Assembly: GCA_014885115.2 (NCBI GenBank)
Contig: WKLE02003417.1
Span: 1 to 18,629, forward strand
Source: Asterionellopsis glacialis
Taxonomy: Eukaryota; Bacillariophyta; Plagiogrammaphyceae; Rhaphoneidales; Asterionellopsidaceae
Direction of reading: 5' to 3'
DNA: 18,629 nt
This document shows positions 9,235 to 18,629 of this stretch, piece after piece. Numbering within the stretch: the stretch's first letter is position 1; the number at the start of each line of letters is the position of its first letter. Made by a program: the position numbers and the translations under genes. Below the pieces are notes generated by a model that saw only the letters and a list, made by a program, of their open reading frames with translations, was not told where the DNA came from and did no database searches.

Positions 9235-10235
9235 TTTTGAAAATTCAAAGTTCGAAATCCACTGTGAATAGTATTGGTGTTGTGAATATGTCTTCGAATC
9301 GTAAACAATACCAGCGGTTACAATCGCAATCGTTGTGCTCTGTACTTGTATATATAGATATATGGGTCTTTTTGTCTTTAATTATGTGGACGAGGATCCA
9401 AAAACAACCCTAAAAAGAATTTGTGGTTGTTCATACTTTTTCGCAACATGCTGGATCAACAATCACTCGAAAAAGAAAAGAAAGACATCAAGAACAAGAT
9501 ACGCCGACACTCCCGTGGCTGCGGGAATTAGCCATTTTCAAGGTTTCTGCACTCCCTAGCAATCGTAGAAATCCATGGAATCAAGATTCCACGATTACCG
9601 TGAAACCGTTATGCTGTCGAATATAATATAAACTTTGAAGTCATTTTTGCCGTCCATCAATCATCATGCATGTATGTCGACATAATTGCCGGGGCGGCGG
9701 CCATCATGTCGGTTCTGATGATGCAAGACTATAATTGTTCCTGAAATGTCTAAAATAGATATTAATAACGTTATGTAATAGACTATATAAAATTGCATGT
9801 ACCACAAACTGGAATACATATAGGTAATACATAGAGAATTGAACTTATCGTACTACAGACAATCAATATGATACAGTCAGTTCAGTGTTCGGTCGTTAAG
9901 TAGATTAAGTTGAATATATTGAACAATTGAGTCACCGGTAGCCCTTTTTACGTATCATATTCAACGGTCACGGTTATACGTTGGGAACGAAGGCCAATGC
10001 ACGCAAGCATGTCATTTTTTGAAAAAACGAAGAGAACAACAGGATTTTTAACGATCATAAAGAACAGGATAAAAGCGAACCCCTTAAAAACCGACCGTAT
10101 CATATTATAATATTATTTATATTATATACCACTCAGTTCTTTCACCAAAAAAGTGCACTCTGAACGCGTACCAGTTGAGGAGTTTGTCATCATTACTGAC
10201 TGTACCGCACTCGAAAGATTATTTTTGTTTAAAAA
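9235..10235. other. Head-to-head intergenic region with two candidate core promoters
   Basis: The region separates the start codons of the minus-strand mannosidase and the plus-strand membrane-protein gene, so it should contain both promoters. A TATATAGATATA stretch at 9351-9362, about 115-130 bp before the mannosidase ATG on its strand, and a very AT-rich block at 10100-10128 (ending TTATATTATATACC), about 105 bp before the ATG at 10236, are candidate TATA regions. A hairpin-capable segment lies at 9561-9596, a 10-bp palindrome ATGTCGACAT at about 9674, and a short GC-rich island (CCGGGGCGGCGGCC) at about 9689-9702. The open frame at 9335-9559 (+) looks spurious. Confidence 0.5.
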
Positions 10236-11093
10236 ATGTGGAAAAAGAAAAAAGAGAAGAAGGTTCAGGCTGACAAGAATGATGGTCTTTTAGCAGAAGC
10301 AACAGCAGTTCCTGTTGCTGTCCCTATCAAGGATGATCATCCTCAACCCACTGCACCTTCTCAGCCCGACTATCCTAGTCCACTTGCTCCTCCTGGAATG
10401 AATTCTACCGCTCAAACGGTGGCGCCGCTCGCAGCGAATAATAATTACCAGCCACCCCCACTACAGCAACAGCAGCAGCCTGGACAGCAACTGCTACAGC
10501 AACCAACTGGAAATGTCCAACCCATGCCACCACAACGCACAAAACTTCACAATTTGGCCCGATTACTTCGTATTTTAGGTATTGGCGGGTCTCTCAACAT
10601 GATTACAGGTGAATTATGGGGTATGGCGTTACATAGAATTCCCTTGGAAGAGGATATTGTACGGTGTTACATTATTGGATTTTCATTTATAATTCTCTTA
10701 AATGAAATGGAAGCCGTTCAAATGTTTCGAGATTCACCCGTACTTTTTAATTGGATTCCGCGTGGAGTTTTGTATTCCTTTCTTGGCATTGTTGGAATTG
10801 TCATGAATGATATAGGAAATGATCAGTACTTTCAAAATCGTATGAGGAAATATAATAATTATTACAACAATCAAAGTGCATATACGTTCCTCGTCCCAAC
10901 TACAGAACAAGCATGTGAAGCCTACATTCGAATTGGTTCAGTCTTTGTATTTCTCTATGGAATCTTATATTCTGTTTTGGGAATACTACGTATACAGATG
11001 TACGCCAAACGACACAAAGAAGAATACAAACAACAATTGGCAGCTTACAACCAACACTATGGAATGTCTGAAACAGGTGGTTGTTTAGTTTAA
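10236..11093 (+). CDS. Four-helix membrane protein, possibly COPI-associated / TVP15-like
   Basis: Single-exon gene of 285 aa. The start is the first ATG after an AT-rich leader (AAAAAATGTGG). The N terminus is strongly basic (MWKKKKEKK) and is followed by a disordered Pro/Gln-rich segment (about 35-100) with a QQQQQ run coded largely by CAG/CAA. Four hydrophobic segments follow at about 107-127, 142-157, 174-192 and 229-251, with an Asn/Tyr-rich loop at 200-215. A tail rich in Lys, Gln and Tyr ends GGCLV. The layout and the motif RGVLYSFLGIVGI after helix 2 resemble the COPI-associated family (yeast Tvp15), small Golgi membrane proteins. Sequence identity to that family cannot be checked here, and a MARVEL-like or unrelated four-helix protein is possible. 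Confidence refers to a real gene; the family assignment is about 0.4. Confidence 0.75.
   Translation: MWKKKKEKKVQADKNDGLLAEATAVPVAVPIKDDHPQPTAPSQPDYPSPLAPPGMNSTAQTVAPLAANNNYQPPPLQQQQQPGQQLLQQPTGNVQPMPPQRTKLHNLARLLRILGIGGSLNMITGELWGMALHRIPLEEDIVRCYIIGFSFIILLNEMEAVQMFRDSPVLFNWIPRGVLYSFLGIVGIVMNDIGNDQYFQNRMRKYNNYYNNQSAYTFLVPTTEQACEAYIRIGSVFVFLYGILYSVLGILRIQMYAKRHKEEYKQQLAAYNQHYGMSETGGCLV
10464..10502 (+). repeat. CAG/CAA-rich codon repeat encoding Gln-rich segment
   Basis: An imperfect CAG/CAA run (CAGCAACAGCAGCAG, then GGACAGCAACTGCTACAGCAA) codes for the Gln-rich stretch at about residues 77-90 of the membrane protein. It sits in the predicted disordered cytosolic segment. Such runs often vary in length between strains. 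Confidence 0.7.
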
Positions 11094-11347
11094 TGTTTTT
11101 GCGCAAGTAGAACTTTTCGGAAGTTGGCTTTTATTAGCATTCCCAAATAAAATCCATCTGGTAATATTGTTGTTTACATACTTTAAGTAGGAAAAATTTC
11201 TAATTCCTTTCTTATCAAATTATTTCTGCATTTCATTATACTACAAACATGCATACAAACATACAATAGAAAAGCATTGAATTGTGTGGCTTTTCCATTT
11301 GGTTTCAAAATGAAAAGAATAAGAAAATCATGGCAATGCAGAAAGTG

Positions 11348-14300
11348 TCACAGAGCAGAACCTTGTAGTATTGAACTCATTTCTTTTCCAATTCCATCTT
11401 TTTCTCCATACAAACGCTTGCAAATTTCAAGTGGACTTTCAATGACGAGACTTGTTTGTCTGTTACTTCCACCAGTCTTGGGTTTAGGTGGATTAGCAGA
11501 GCACCCCATACGCAAAAGGATCTTGAGAGATTCAACGTTACCATTTAAAACTGCCCAGTGAACCTGAGAACGAGAAATTTGACAGGGAAGTCATAAGGTA
11601 CGTGGTCGTAAGGTCACAGCGTGAGGATGACAAAGCAGTGAGATGAGTTCAACCACTGTTCAACTAGATGTAGATATGAAATGGCAATGAAGTCAAAAAT
11701 ACAGCACAAAAATCTGCATACAACAACTTATGCTTACAGGTGTTCGAAACCATCGATCGGCCCAGTCAAATCTACCACCCCTGTGAAGTTGTTTGTAAAC
11801 ATTGATTTCTTTCCGATCACCAGCTTCTTTCCACTCCTTCATGAGAAACTCCAATAACTCACAGTGACCTGATCGTGCTGCACAGTGTAAAACAGTTTGT
11901 TTGTTACCATCTTTCATGGCTAGGGGTGCACCCGCTTCCAATAGTAGACGGACACATTCTTTTCTCTTCGTATCTTCCTCTTGACGATTTTTTGTTCTCA
12001 TTTGTTTTTCGGACTCGTCCTCTAAAACACCGCTACTGGCTGCATTGTTGGTCCCAGAACAGGCCAGGAGCATAGGATACGAACCTGCGGCATCTGGAGA
12101 AGTGAATTTGCATCCTTTTTCAATGAGCTTCTTTGTTAGTTGATCATCACCACTACCACAAGCAAGGTGCAGTGGATTTGACGTAAACTGCCTTTTCCGT
12201 TCTCTACGATCAGCCTTGGATAGTCGACCGCCATGATTACCAAAGTTTGGATCAGTCCCAAGATCTAAAAGCGCCATTGCAATATTAGATTGGCGTAGTG
12301 TGATCGCTTTAATAAGGGCCTCATATAATCGGTTTGAATGCTGCTGATCACTATCCTCATAAATGTCGCTAGTACTAGATTTAGGTAAGAAAGGTCCAGG
12401 TTCTTCGGAGGTTATCTGATTGTCAGCACCACTTCTTTTGGTCTCTTCCCGTAGATTAGGTCGTTTTTTACCTGCTTCTCCTTGTTGCTCTTGTTTTTTG
12501 CTACAGACACCGTGATTGTCAAGCATATCTACATAGTCCCCAAGTGATTTAGCCAAAATCAGGCGTGATACCGCAAAGGGACCTTCTAAAACACCAAATG
12601 AACCACCTAACTTTCTTGAGTCTAAAACCCCGTTGTGAGCGGCATAAAGCGCCCGAACAACTCTTGTTGCTGTGAGCGAATCACCACCCAACATGGCGAA
12701 ACTAGAAGCTGTTGTTAGCATAATTTCTTGACATGACTGTAGATTTAGACAGTCCGAGATAATATCGGCAACGACTGATCCAGCGATGCCATATTCCAAT
12801 AGAGCCTTTTCATTTCCGCTTCTTTTCTGGAGCATATCCAATGGAACGCAGTCTTGTACACGCGGAAGCTTTCGTTTATCGCATTTACCTGTGGGTGATA
12901 AGGGAAGCCGTTGTATTATGGTAAAAGTAGAGGGGATGCAACCTTGTTTGACACGTTCCATACATCTACCCCGAAGAAGTTCTAACAAGGGACCAGTAGT
13001 ACAAAGTACACCCAGAGGCATACTTGATTCATCCAACAAATTTAAATCTTGGAGACAAGAGCTGCTCAATACGCAGAATGCTTGCATTTGCTTAGGGCTG
13101 TCAGGGTCTTGCGGATCAGCTGATGAAACAGATGCTAGACAGTCTACCACGACACTATAGTTATCATCTTTTCCCTCGTGATCATCGCGAATCGCATTTT
13201 CGATTTCACCAAGTTCTACCCGAACGCCATTGATTTTTACCATTCCATCTTCGCCATTAATTCGGCCTACAATATGCAAATGATTTGTTTCTTTATGTAT
13301 GTAACCACGATCACCAGTTCGGTAACAATAGCGGGTATTTGTTTGGGTGTCTTGTGCACTTTGGCCTCCATTGTCGAGTCGTTGTATTTGCCTTTCAACA
13401 AACTTATCCCTAGTCAAATCAGGTTGATTCAAATACGAACTAAACACATCTAGCTGAGCTCCATGCAAAACAACTTCACCAACAACACAATCTAGCTCCT
13501 GAAAATTGGATGACTTCTCCTTTCCTTCAATACCAAGTTCTGGAAGAATTTCTACAAAAAGACCAGGTAAAGATAGTCCAACATCTTGTCCTGCCACTTT
13601 GTTTGACAAATCGCTTCGAAAAACTTCACCAATTGTTTGGTAGACACAGGCTTCCGTCACACCGTAGGTTGCAAATAATCTTAGCTGTAATCCAATCATG
13701 TCGTTATCTGCACAGTCTTCCAATACTTGATCTCGCGCCCATGATTGTACTATTCTCTTAGGTATGGGCTCACCACCAAGAGCTACAACTTCTAATGATG
13801 GAAAGTCTCTTGGTACCATCCCAACACCATGCACAATACTCCAAAGAGTGGGTGTACAAAGAATATGTGTCACATGTAACGACCGAAGGATACTGCTTAA
13901 ATCCTGGACAAGTTGTTTTCGGGGTGCTACCGCTAAAGTGCCTTTGACATTGAATGTTGCAAGTATATCTGATAGGCATGGATCAAATGAAAGAGCACTA
14001 GCAAGTAATACAATAGATTCCATCGAGATGGTATGTGCTTCATTTTTAACATCAAGGTAATGCTTCAATGCTTGCACAGACGAAATACACCCCTTAGGCA
14101 CACCTTTAAACAGAGATTATAACAATATACGTAATCACTCAAAATGTTGGCATCATCATTATTAATTGCAAATAGAAGCATTGAATACCGCAACACTTAT
14201 CTTACCTGTGGTCCCACTAGTATATACAATATGAGATATTCGATTCTGTTCATTGTAGTCGTATTTGATAGCTGCTCTGTCTTGTCGGTCCTGGTAAAAT

Positions 14301-15166
14301 ATTTCTAGAAATGTTGATATTTCATTTACAAAATTTTCTTGACAGGTCTTTGTTGTATCTATGCAATAGCTTCTGACATGTGACCATGCATTTGATTTTG
14401 AAGACGTCACCCTGCTTTCTGTACGATATCTCTGAATAGCTTCCACTATTAATTGAGAAAAGTCGACAACACGAATTTGTCCTAAATTGATATCACGACA
14501 TTGAGAGTTGTCATCCATGATACAAATTGCTGTTGATTCTATATTCAAGGCAGATATTTGCTGTTCTACCCGATCCATATCTTGTCCAGGCATGCAGAGA
14601 ACAATTGCAGGTTGTGAATCGATCATCATATGCTTTAATCGATCTTTTCCTTCTGTCGGCTCCATCGGAACCAATATTGCATATGAGGATTGTGGATTAT
14701 TTGTTTCTTGTCGGCTGAAAGGCTTTCCAAGAACGTGTGTCGCCAAAATTGCCATTGGAAGAAATGGTCCCTCTGGTATGGCCACAGCTACTGGAATTCC
14801 CAAAGCATATTTTTCTCTCATTGTTTGGTCGTTCACGACAGTAGTAGAAGAATCAATCAAAGAAGATATCATTTGCCGAAGCGCATCAGTCACAAGTATG
14901 GTAACCATCAGAAGTGACTCATACGAAAGACTTCCATCCGAATCTTGATAGTTTGGAACCTTTTTACTTCCCCCGATGTCATCATTATTTAGCGTTCCAT
15001 CAAGTGGCAAAGAAGAAATTTGCGAGAGAATTTCTGTATTCCAATAATTCGCACTTTCTTCTTGTTTTGCTGAAGTCTCATTGTTCCACGTAATTGCAGC
15101 TCTTTTCATCCAAGATGGTGATTCAGTAAGTCGAGATGGTTCGGACGACATCATCGACATTGCCAT
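11348..15166 (-). CDS. NRPS-like adenylation-carrier protein with C-terminal ankyrin repeats (3 exons)
   Basis: Multidomain enzyme of 1180 aa. Exons on the minus strand: 15166-14206, 14103-11738, 11563-11348, with GT-AG introns of 102 and 174 bp. The first splice restores the ATP-binding core YTSGTTG|VPKG (315-325); the second restores an ankyrin FRTP|VHWAVLNGN. Adenylation cores are present: SFDPCLSDI (A4; Asp361 sits where amino-acid-activating domains bind the substrate amino group), YGVTE (467-471), YRTGDRG (581-587), GRINGEDGMVKINGVRVELGEIE (A8) and LSPTGKCDKRKLP with catalytic Lys727. A carrier domain follows, with LGGDSL and the phosphopantetheine Ser796. After a charged linker (about 850-905), ankyrin repeats fill 911-1180 (NPLHLACGSG, VLHCAARSG, VHWAVLNGN). 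No condensation, reductase or thioesterase domain is present. The A-T core resembles AASDH/ACSF4, but that protein ends in a PQQ-type propeller rather than ankyrins. The initiator is the first ATG after an in-frame stop at 15182-15184. Substrate unknown. Confidence 0.9.
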
Positions 15167-15600
15167 GCCATGGCCAGGTGACTATGTTTTTTCTTCCTGT
15201 TGTTGGGTTTCGTTGTTCTTTGATCTTTGGTCTGTTATCATCACGGACAAAGGGTAGTCAACAAAAAACTGAAACGGACAACGGACAGAAAAAGGTACTG
15301 ACAGAAGCAAAAGCTCCCGAAGGTTATGAGCTTGAAATTTCAAATTCGACAAAATTCTGGCACTTGTTGATGGGTATGCGCGTTTCTGAGGTACAAAAAT
15401 TGTCGAAAAAAAAAAGTTCGAACGTGCGTAGAAATTGATTCCTACGCAGTTGTAGTGCGTTGCAGATGAAGATTGCGAATTCATTGCGACCCGAACCCTG
15501 CTAATGCTGTAGACAAGTTGTTAAAACCTGCAACCTGTGACAAGTGATAACACCTGCTGTATTTTGATGCAGCTGCACTCTAGAGAGTAACATCCAAAAC
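15167..15600. promoter_or_regulatory. Divergent promoter region between the A-T-ankyrin and AAA ATPase genes
   Basis: 434 bp separate two start codons that point away from each other. Open frames overlap here on both strands (15136-15438 plus, 15182-15484 minus), but neither shows family motifs or convincing coding character. Features seen are a T-rich stretch near 15186-15215, an A-rich run at about 15407-15416 and a CTCTAGAG octamer at 15578-15585, 16 bp before the AAA gene ATG. No clear TATA box was found. Confidence 0.45.
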
Positions 15601-17845
15601 ATGACGGTTCAACTGAAATCTATGCCATCCTTATCGATAGCTGTCATTCTTCACATTTCCTTGGTGGCTTCTGCTTTTTTATGCCCACATCCAAATGGAG
15701 TACAAGCTTCTCGCTCACCTACTTATCAACTGTCATCATTCAATCACTTCGATTTGCGTCAGAATAAGGACACTGTACTTTCGTCGGCGTCGACATCGAC
15801 TGATAACGATGTCTCCAAAGAAGATTCATCATCCTCATCCTCGTCTGCCTATTCTCCCGAAGAAAAGAATGCCATTTATATTTCTGGTCTGCTTGAAAAT
15901 CTGGGTACAGCACTTGACAAATACATTATGACTGGGGCTCTAGCAACTCGAACAAGAGCTTTCAATATTATGAAACAGATTGAACGTGAGGCAATGGACG
16001 AAAACTCGGCAAAGCAAGCTAAGCGCATGGCTACTCGTGCTGGAATGCCTCTTGATGAACCTCCTGTGATGGAACCACCCTCGTGGTCAGAAGCTGGTAA
16101 AAAGGAAAATGCTGCATTACGAAATGAAATGGAAGCATCGCGTGGGAAAACTAATGGTTCTTCACCCAACAAAGAAATCGGCAAGACAGATGCTTCTGCA
16201 CGGAGGACAGATGCTGAAGCACGGCAACAATGGGAAGAGCAACGGACAAGTACATCAGCAACTGGTGAATCGGTAGCAAATAGAGTACAGCCTGGCGCAG
16301 CTAACAATAGTGGACGATCAGCTCTTTCAAGAAGAGAAGCAAACAATGGTAAACCAGATTTATTCATGCCTCAAGTCATGGGCAAAGACCAGTTGGATCG
16401 TGCTGAATCATTTGCCAACGACAAACGGGGGCTTGAAAACGAATTACTTGGAGGTGGTGGTGATGATCAAAGTACCAGTTATGCAGATGCTAATGACGAG
16501 GCTGTTGCTACTGCAACAAGAAAATCAGCAGAATTAGTTGCGTCCGCAGGAGCTGGATCAGCTTTTGAAGGCGAAACACTTGGAATTGGTGGACTTGATG
16601 AAGTTTTGTCTGAAGTGAAGAGGAGAATATGGGTTCCTCTTGCAGCACCACCAGAGTTGCTTTATGAATTAGGAATTAACCCTGTTAGAGGATTGCTGCT
16701 CTATGGTAAGCCTGGATGCGGCAAAACTCTTTTGGCAAGAACTATCGGAAAGATTCTTTCACCTGCACGTCCAATTACTGTAGTGTCTGGTCCAGAAATC
16801 ATGGTAAGAGTTGTTTCAGTTTGTTGTGTTCTTGTGCATTACCCATCGATAAAAGTAGAGGATATTCAAAAAAGACATTTGACTGTTAACTCTTTTTTAT
16901 CTACCTTTTTTTAAATATTAGGATAAATTTGTGGGTTCGAGTGAAAAAAATTTACGTGCCGTTTTTGATAACCCACCGGAAATCTATGACACTTTTCGAC
17001 TTGGAGAGGCAGACGGCGGAGAAGCAATGTCGAAGGCTGCACTTCATGTCATCGTCATGGATGAATTTGATGCCATGGCAAGGACACGAGGGGGGAGAGG
17101 AGGAAAGGGAGACCAAGGAGATGCAGGTGTCGCTCGCGATAGTGTTGTAAACCAAATGTTGGCGAAGATGGATGGTGTTGATCCATTGGTGGTACCCACA
17201 CTTGTTATAGGTCTTACGAATAAGCGAAGTCTTGTTGAACCAGGTGAGTCCGCTTTTCTGCTTATTGATCAATTTTTTCGACTGTGAAATTATGTTGCTC
17301 ATACTTTTTTGTATGGTTTGTCCTTGCTTTCAACAAAAGCTCTGTTGAGACCAGGGCGATTCGAAGTGCAGATTGAGGTCCCGCCACCAAAAAGTGTCAA
17401 GCAAAGAATTAGTATTCTCAAGGTGCACACCAATAGCATGTACAACGCCGGAAGAGTTCTTGTAAAGGATGCACCAGAAGGTACCGCGGCTGCTCGTCGC
17501 TTGGAAAAAGATGGGGGTGATAACATTTTATCGTACGATGAATTGCTCGATCTTTTAGCCGTTGAAGGTGAAGGAATGTCGGGAGCAATGCTCGCTGGAG
17601 TTGCACGTGCAGCCGCAAGTCACGCTCTTGAGCGGGCCGTGTGCAGCTTTTCAGAACATGAGGGATCCTCCATTATGGATTGCTTGGTGACTAAAACAGA
17701 CTTCGAGAAAGCCATAGAAGATGTTTTCAACAGTAGTGGTGATACAGACTTTGAGGAAGAATCACAAACGGCAGTCGTCGAAGATAAGACAGGCGATTCA
17801 AACGGGAGCGATGGTGATTCCGCAGACAATCAAGACCTGCCATAA
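15601..17845 (+). CDS. NSF-like AAA ATPase with single AAA domain and predicted plastid-targeting leader (3 exons)
   Basis: ATPase of 676 aa. Exons: 15601-16803, 16922-17243, 17340-17845; GT-AG introns of 118 and 96 bp. The AAA domain (about 324-600) resembles the D1 module of N-ethylmaleimide-sensitive factor: GIGGLDEV, Walker A GKPGCGKT (369-376), GPEIM|DKFVGSSEKNLR across intron 1, Walker B HVIVMDEFDA (443-452), DSVVNQMLAKMDGV, sensor-1 LVIGLTN, and EP|ALLRPGRFEVQIEV across intron 2 with arginine fingers Arg512/Arg515. The NSF N-domain and second AAA ring (D2) are both absent. Instead there is a hydrophobic signal peptide ending VASA|F (cleavage 25/26, Phe at +1) followed by a Ser- and basic-rich stretch. 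This is the bipartite leader that sends diatom proteins to the plastid stroma. Residues about 75-90 are Ser/Asp-rich, 90-270 are helical or low complexity, and the C-terminus is acidic. Role inferred: remodelling of membrane or protein complexes in the plastid. Confidence 0.9.
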
Positions 17846-17953
17846 GCTATTTCCATTAAGATTATAAAACACAATTTTGCTAAGTGCAGATGTTCATAGA
17901 TAATCTGTATCTTAATTTTTTAATACAGCACTAACCGCTTCGTCTAAAGAACT

Positions 17954-18629
17954 CTACTCAATGCAAGAAGTATTCAAGCAGTCGAGGAAAGCGTCGTGGT
18001 ACCATGCAGGATTGTCCCCCCAAGACTTGCCAAACGCAGTAATATTGAAATCTTGATCCCAGAGTCTGTTGAACATCTTGTTTTCCGTCATGGTCAAGAT
18101 ACTTCCAAATACTCCCTCCTGGCAGGGCTGACCATCAATGTAACGGACCTTACGAATATCATCAATGATCTTATGGACGTTATCATCGGTCATCGAGAAC
18201 CCGCAAAAAAGTATCTCAGACGTCAAAAACATACCGTGAAGAAATCCTCTAAGAGCTTGCCTGGTATCAGGATAACGCATGTAGTCTGCTCGAGTGAGAA
18301 CGATACTCTCTGGATGGTTAACACATCCATGAAGTTTGAGAAGGGAAGACCTGCCTTCCACGCGTGCATGGATTATCTTGGTAGAATCCCAAGGTAGTTG
18401 ATGAATGGTCTTTCCAGCAGATTTCGCAGCTGACTCGTAAAGAGTGTCGTAGTTGGTAGTAATGGCTGGAGATTTGAGGGACTTGAGAATTGCATGACCT
18501 GGAGTATAACGGGCGGTCTCTGCAATGCATTCGCCAACAGCAGGCTTAAATTTATCTCCCATATCTTCTTCTAGAATGGTAGGTTGGTCTAAAAAGCCAA
18601 GTTCTTTAAGGAATCCTCTATCTTCTTCG
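17954..18629 (-). CDS. SIR2-like domain protein, 5' part outside the window
   Basis: The frame is open from the right edge of the window (first full codon 18626-18628) to TAG at 17954-17956, giving 224 visible residues. An internal Met at 18562 is probably not the start, because 22 further in-frame codons precede it and remain open. Motifs of the SIR2-like (SIR2_2) family are visible: AITTNYDTLYE (the NAD-site TxNxD), SSLLKLHGCVNHPESIVLT (HG at the catalytic-His position), and EILFCGFSMTDDNV. Such domains bind or hydrolyse NAD; in bacteria they are often effector parts of defence proteins, while classical deacetylase sirtuins have zinc-binding cysteines that are not seen here. The visible part has no intron. 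It converges on the AAA ATPase gene, with 108 bp between the stop codons. Anything N-terminal to the SIR2 region, and hence the architecture, is unknown. Confidence 0.8.
   Translation of the reverse strand, partial: EEDRGFLKELGFLDQPTILEEDMGDKFKPAVGECIAETARYTPGHAILKSLKSPAITTNYDTLYESAAKSAGKTIHQLPWDSTKIIHARVEGRSSLLKLHGCVNHPESIVLTRADYMRYPDTRQALRGFLHGMFLTSEILFCGFSMTDDNVHKIIDDIRKVRYIDGQPCQEGVFGSILTMTENKMFNRLWDQDFNITAFGKSWGDNPAWYHDAFLDCLNTSCIE

Noticed and set aside
9335..9559. 74-codon open frame (+) in the divergent promoter region
   Set aside because: It begins next to a TATATAGATATA stretch, has no recognisable motif, and a second overlapping frame is equally long.
11277..11561. 94-codon plus-strand open frame
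   Set aside because: It is antisense to the third exon of the A-T-ankyrin gene, whose ankyrin repeat continues in the other strand.
15136..15484. Overlapping 100-codon open frames on both strands upstream of the AAA gene
   Set aside because: Mutually overlapping, without family motifs; one overlaps the start of the A-T-ankyrin gene. More likely promoter and leader DNA.
16705..16712. GGTAAG inside exon 1 of the AAA gene as a splice donor
   Set aside because: It encodes the start of the intact Walker A motif GKPGCGKT; splicing there would destroy the ATP site.

Overview
The window looks like nuclear DNA of a diatom or a close photosynthetic stramenopile. Five genes are complete, and a sixth runs off the right edge. 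Four of the five complete genes have short spliceosomal introns (83-190 bp) whose removal restores recognisable eukaryotic proteins. The AAA ATPase precursor carries the ASA|F signal-peptide junction typical of plastid-targeted proteins in algae with complex red plastids. The nitrate transporter carries an N-terminal block that I recall only from diatom proteomes. The DNA is AT-leaning and has no tRNA, rRNA, CRISPR or recognisable transposon.

Layout: (1) 1-1452, non-coding, with a dense GTAC-palindrome cluster and a pair of 29-bp promoter repeats. (2) 1453-4450 (+), an NRT2-type nitrate transporter with about 505 extra residues at its N terminus and one intron. (3) 4451-5446, non-coding tail-to-tail spacer. 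(4) 5447-9234 (-), a six-exon lysosomal-type GH38 alpha-mannosidase with one GC-AG intron. (5) 9235-10235, head-to-head intergenic region that probably holds both promoters. (6) 10236-11093 (+), an intronless four-helix membrane protein, tentatively of the COPI-associated/TVP15 type. (7) 11348-15166 (-), a three-exon NRPS-like enzyme (adenylation domain, carrier domain, ankyrin repeats). (8) 15167-15600, divergent promoter region. (9) 15601-17845 (+), a three-exon NSF-like AAA ATPase with one AAA domain and a predicted plastid leader. (10) 17954 to beyond 18629 (-), a SIR2-like domain protein whose 5' part lies outside the window.

The genes do not form a pathway or an operon. They are independent eukaryotic transcription units in alternating orientation: nitrate uptake, glycan breakdown, Golgi membrane, amino-acid-type adenylation, plastid AAA ATPase, and SIR2-like NAD-related. 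The three points most worth following are the fusion of a diatom-type domain of unknown function to a nitrate transporter, the NSF-type AAA ATPase that seems addressed to the plastid, and the adenylation-carrier-ankyrin architecture. All exon borders were assigned by hand from splice signals and protein continuity. No transcript evidence was available.
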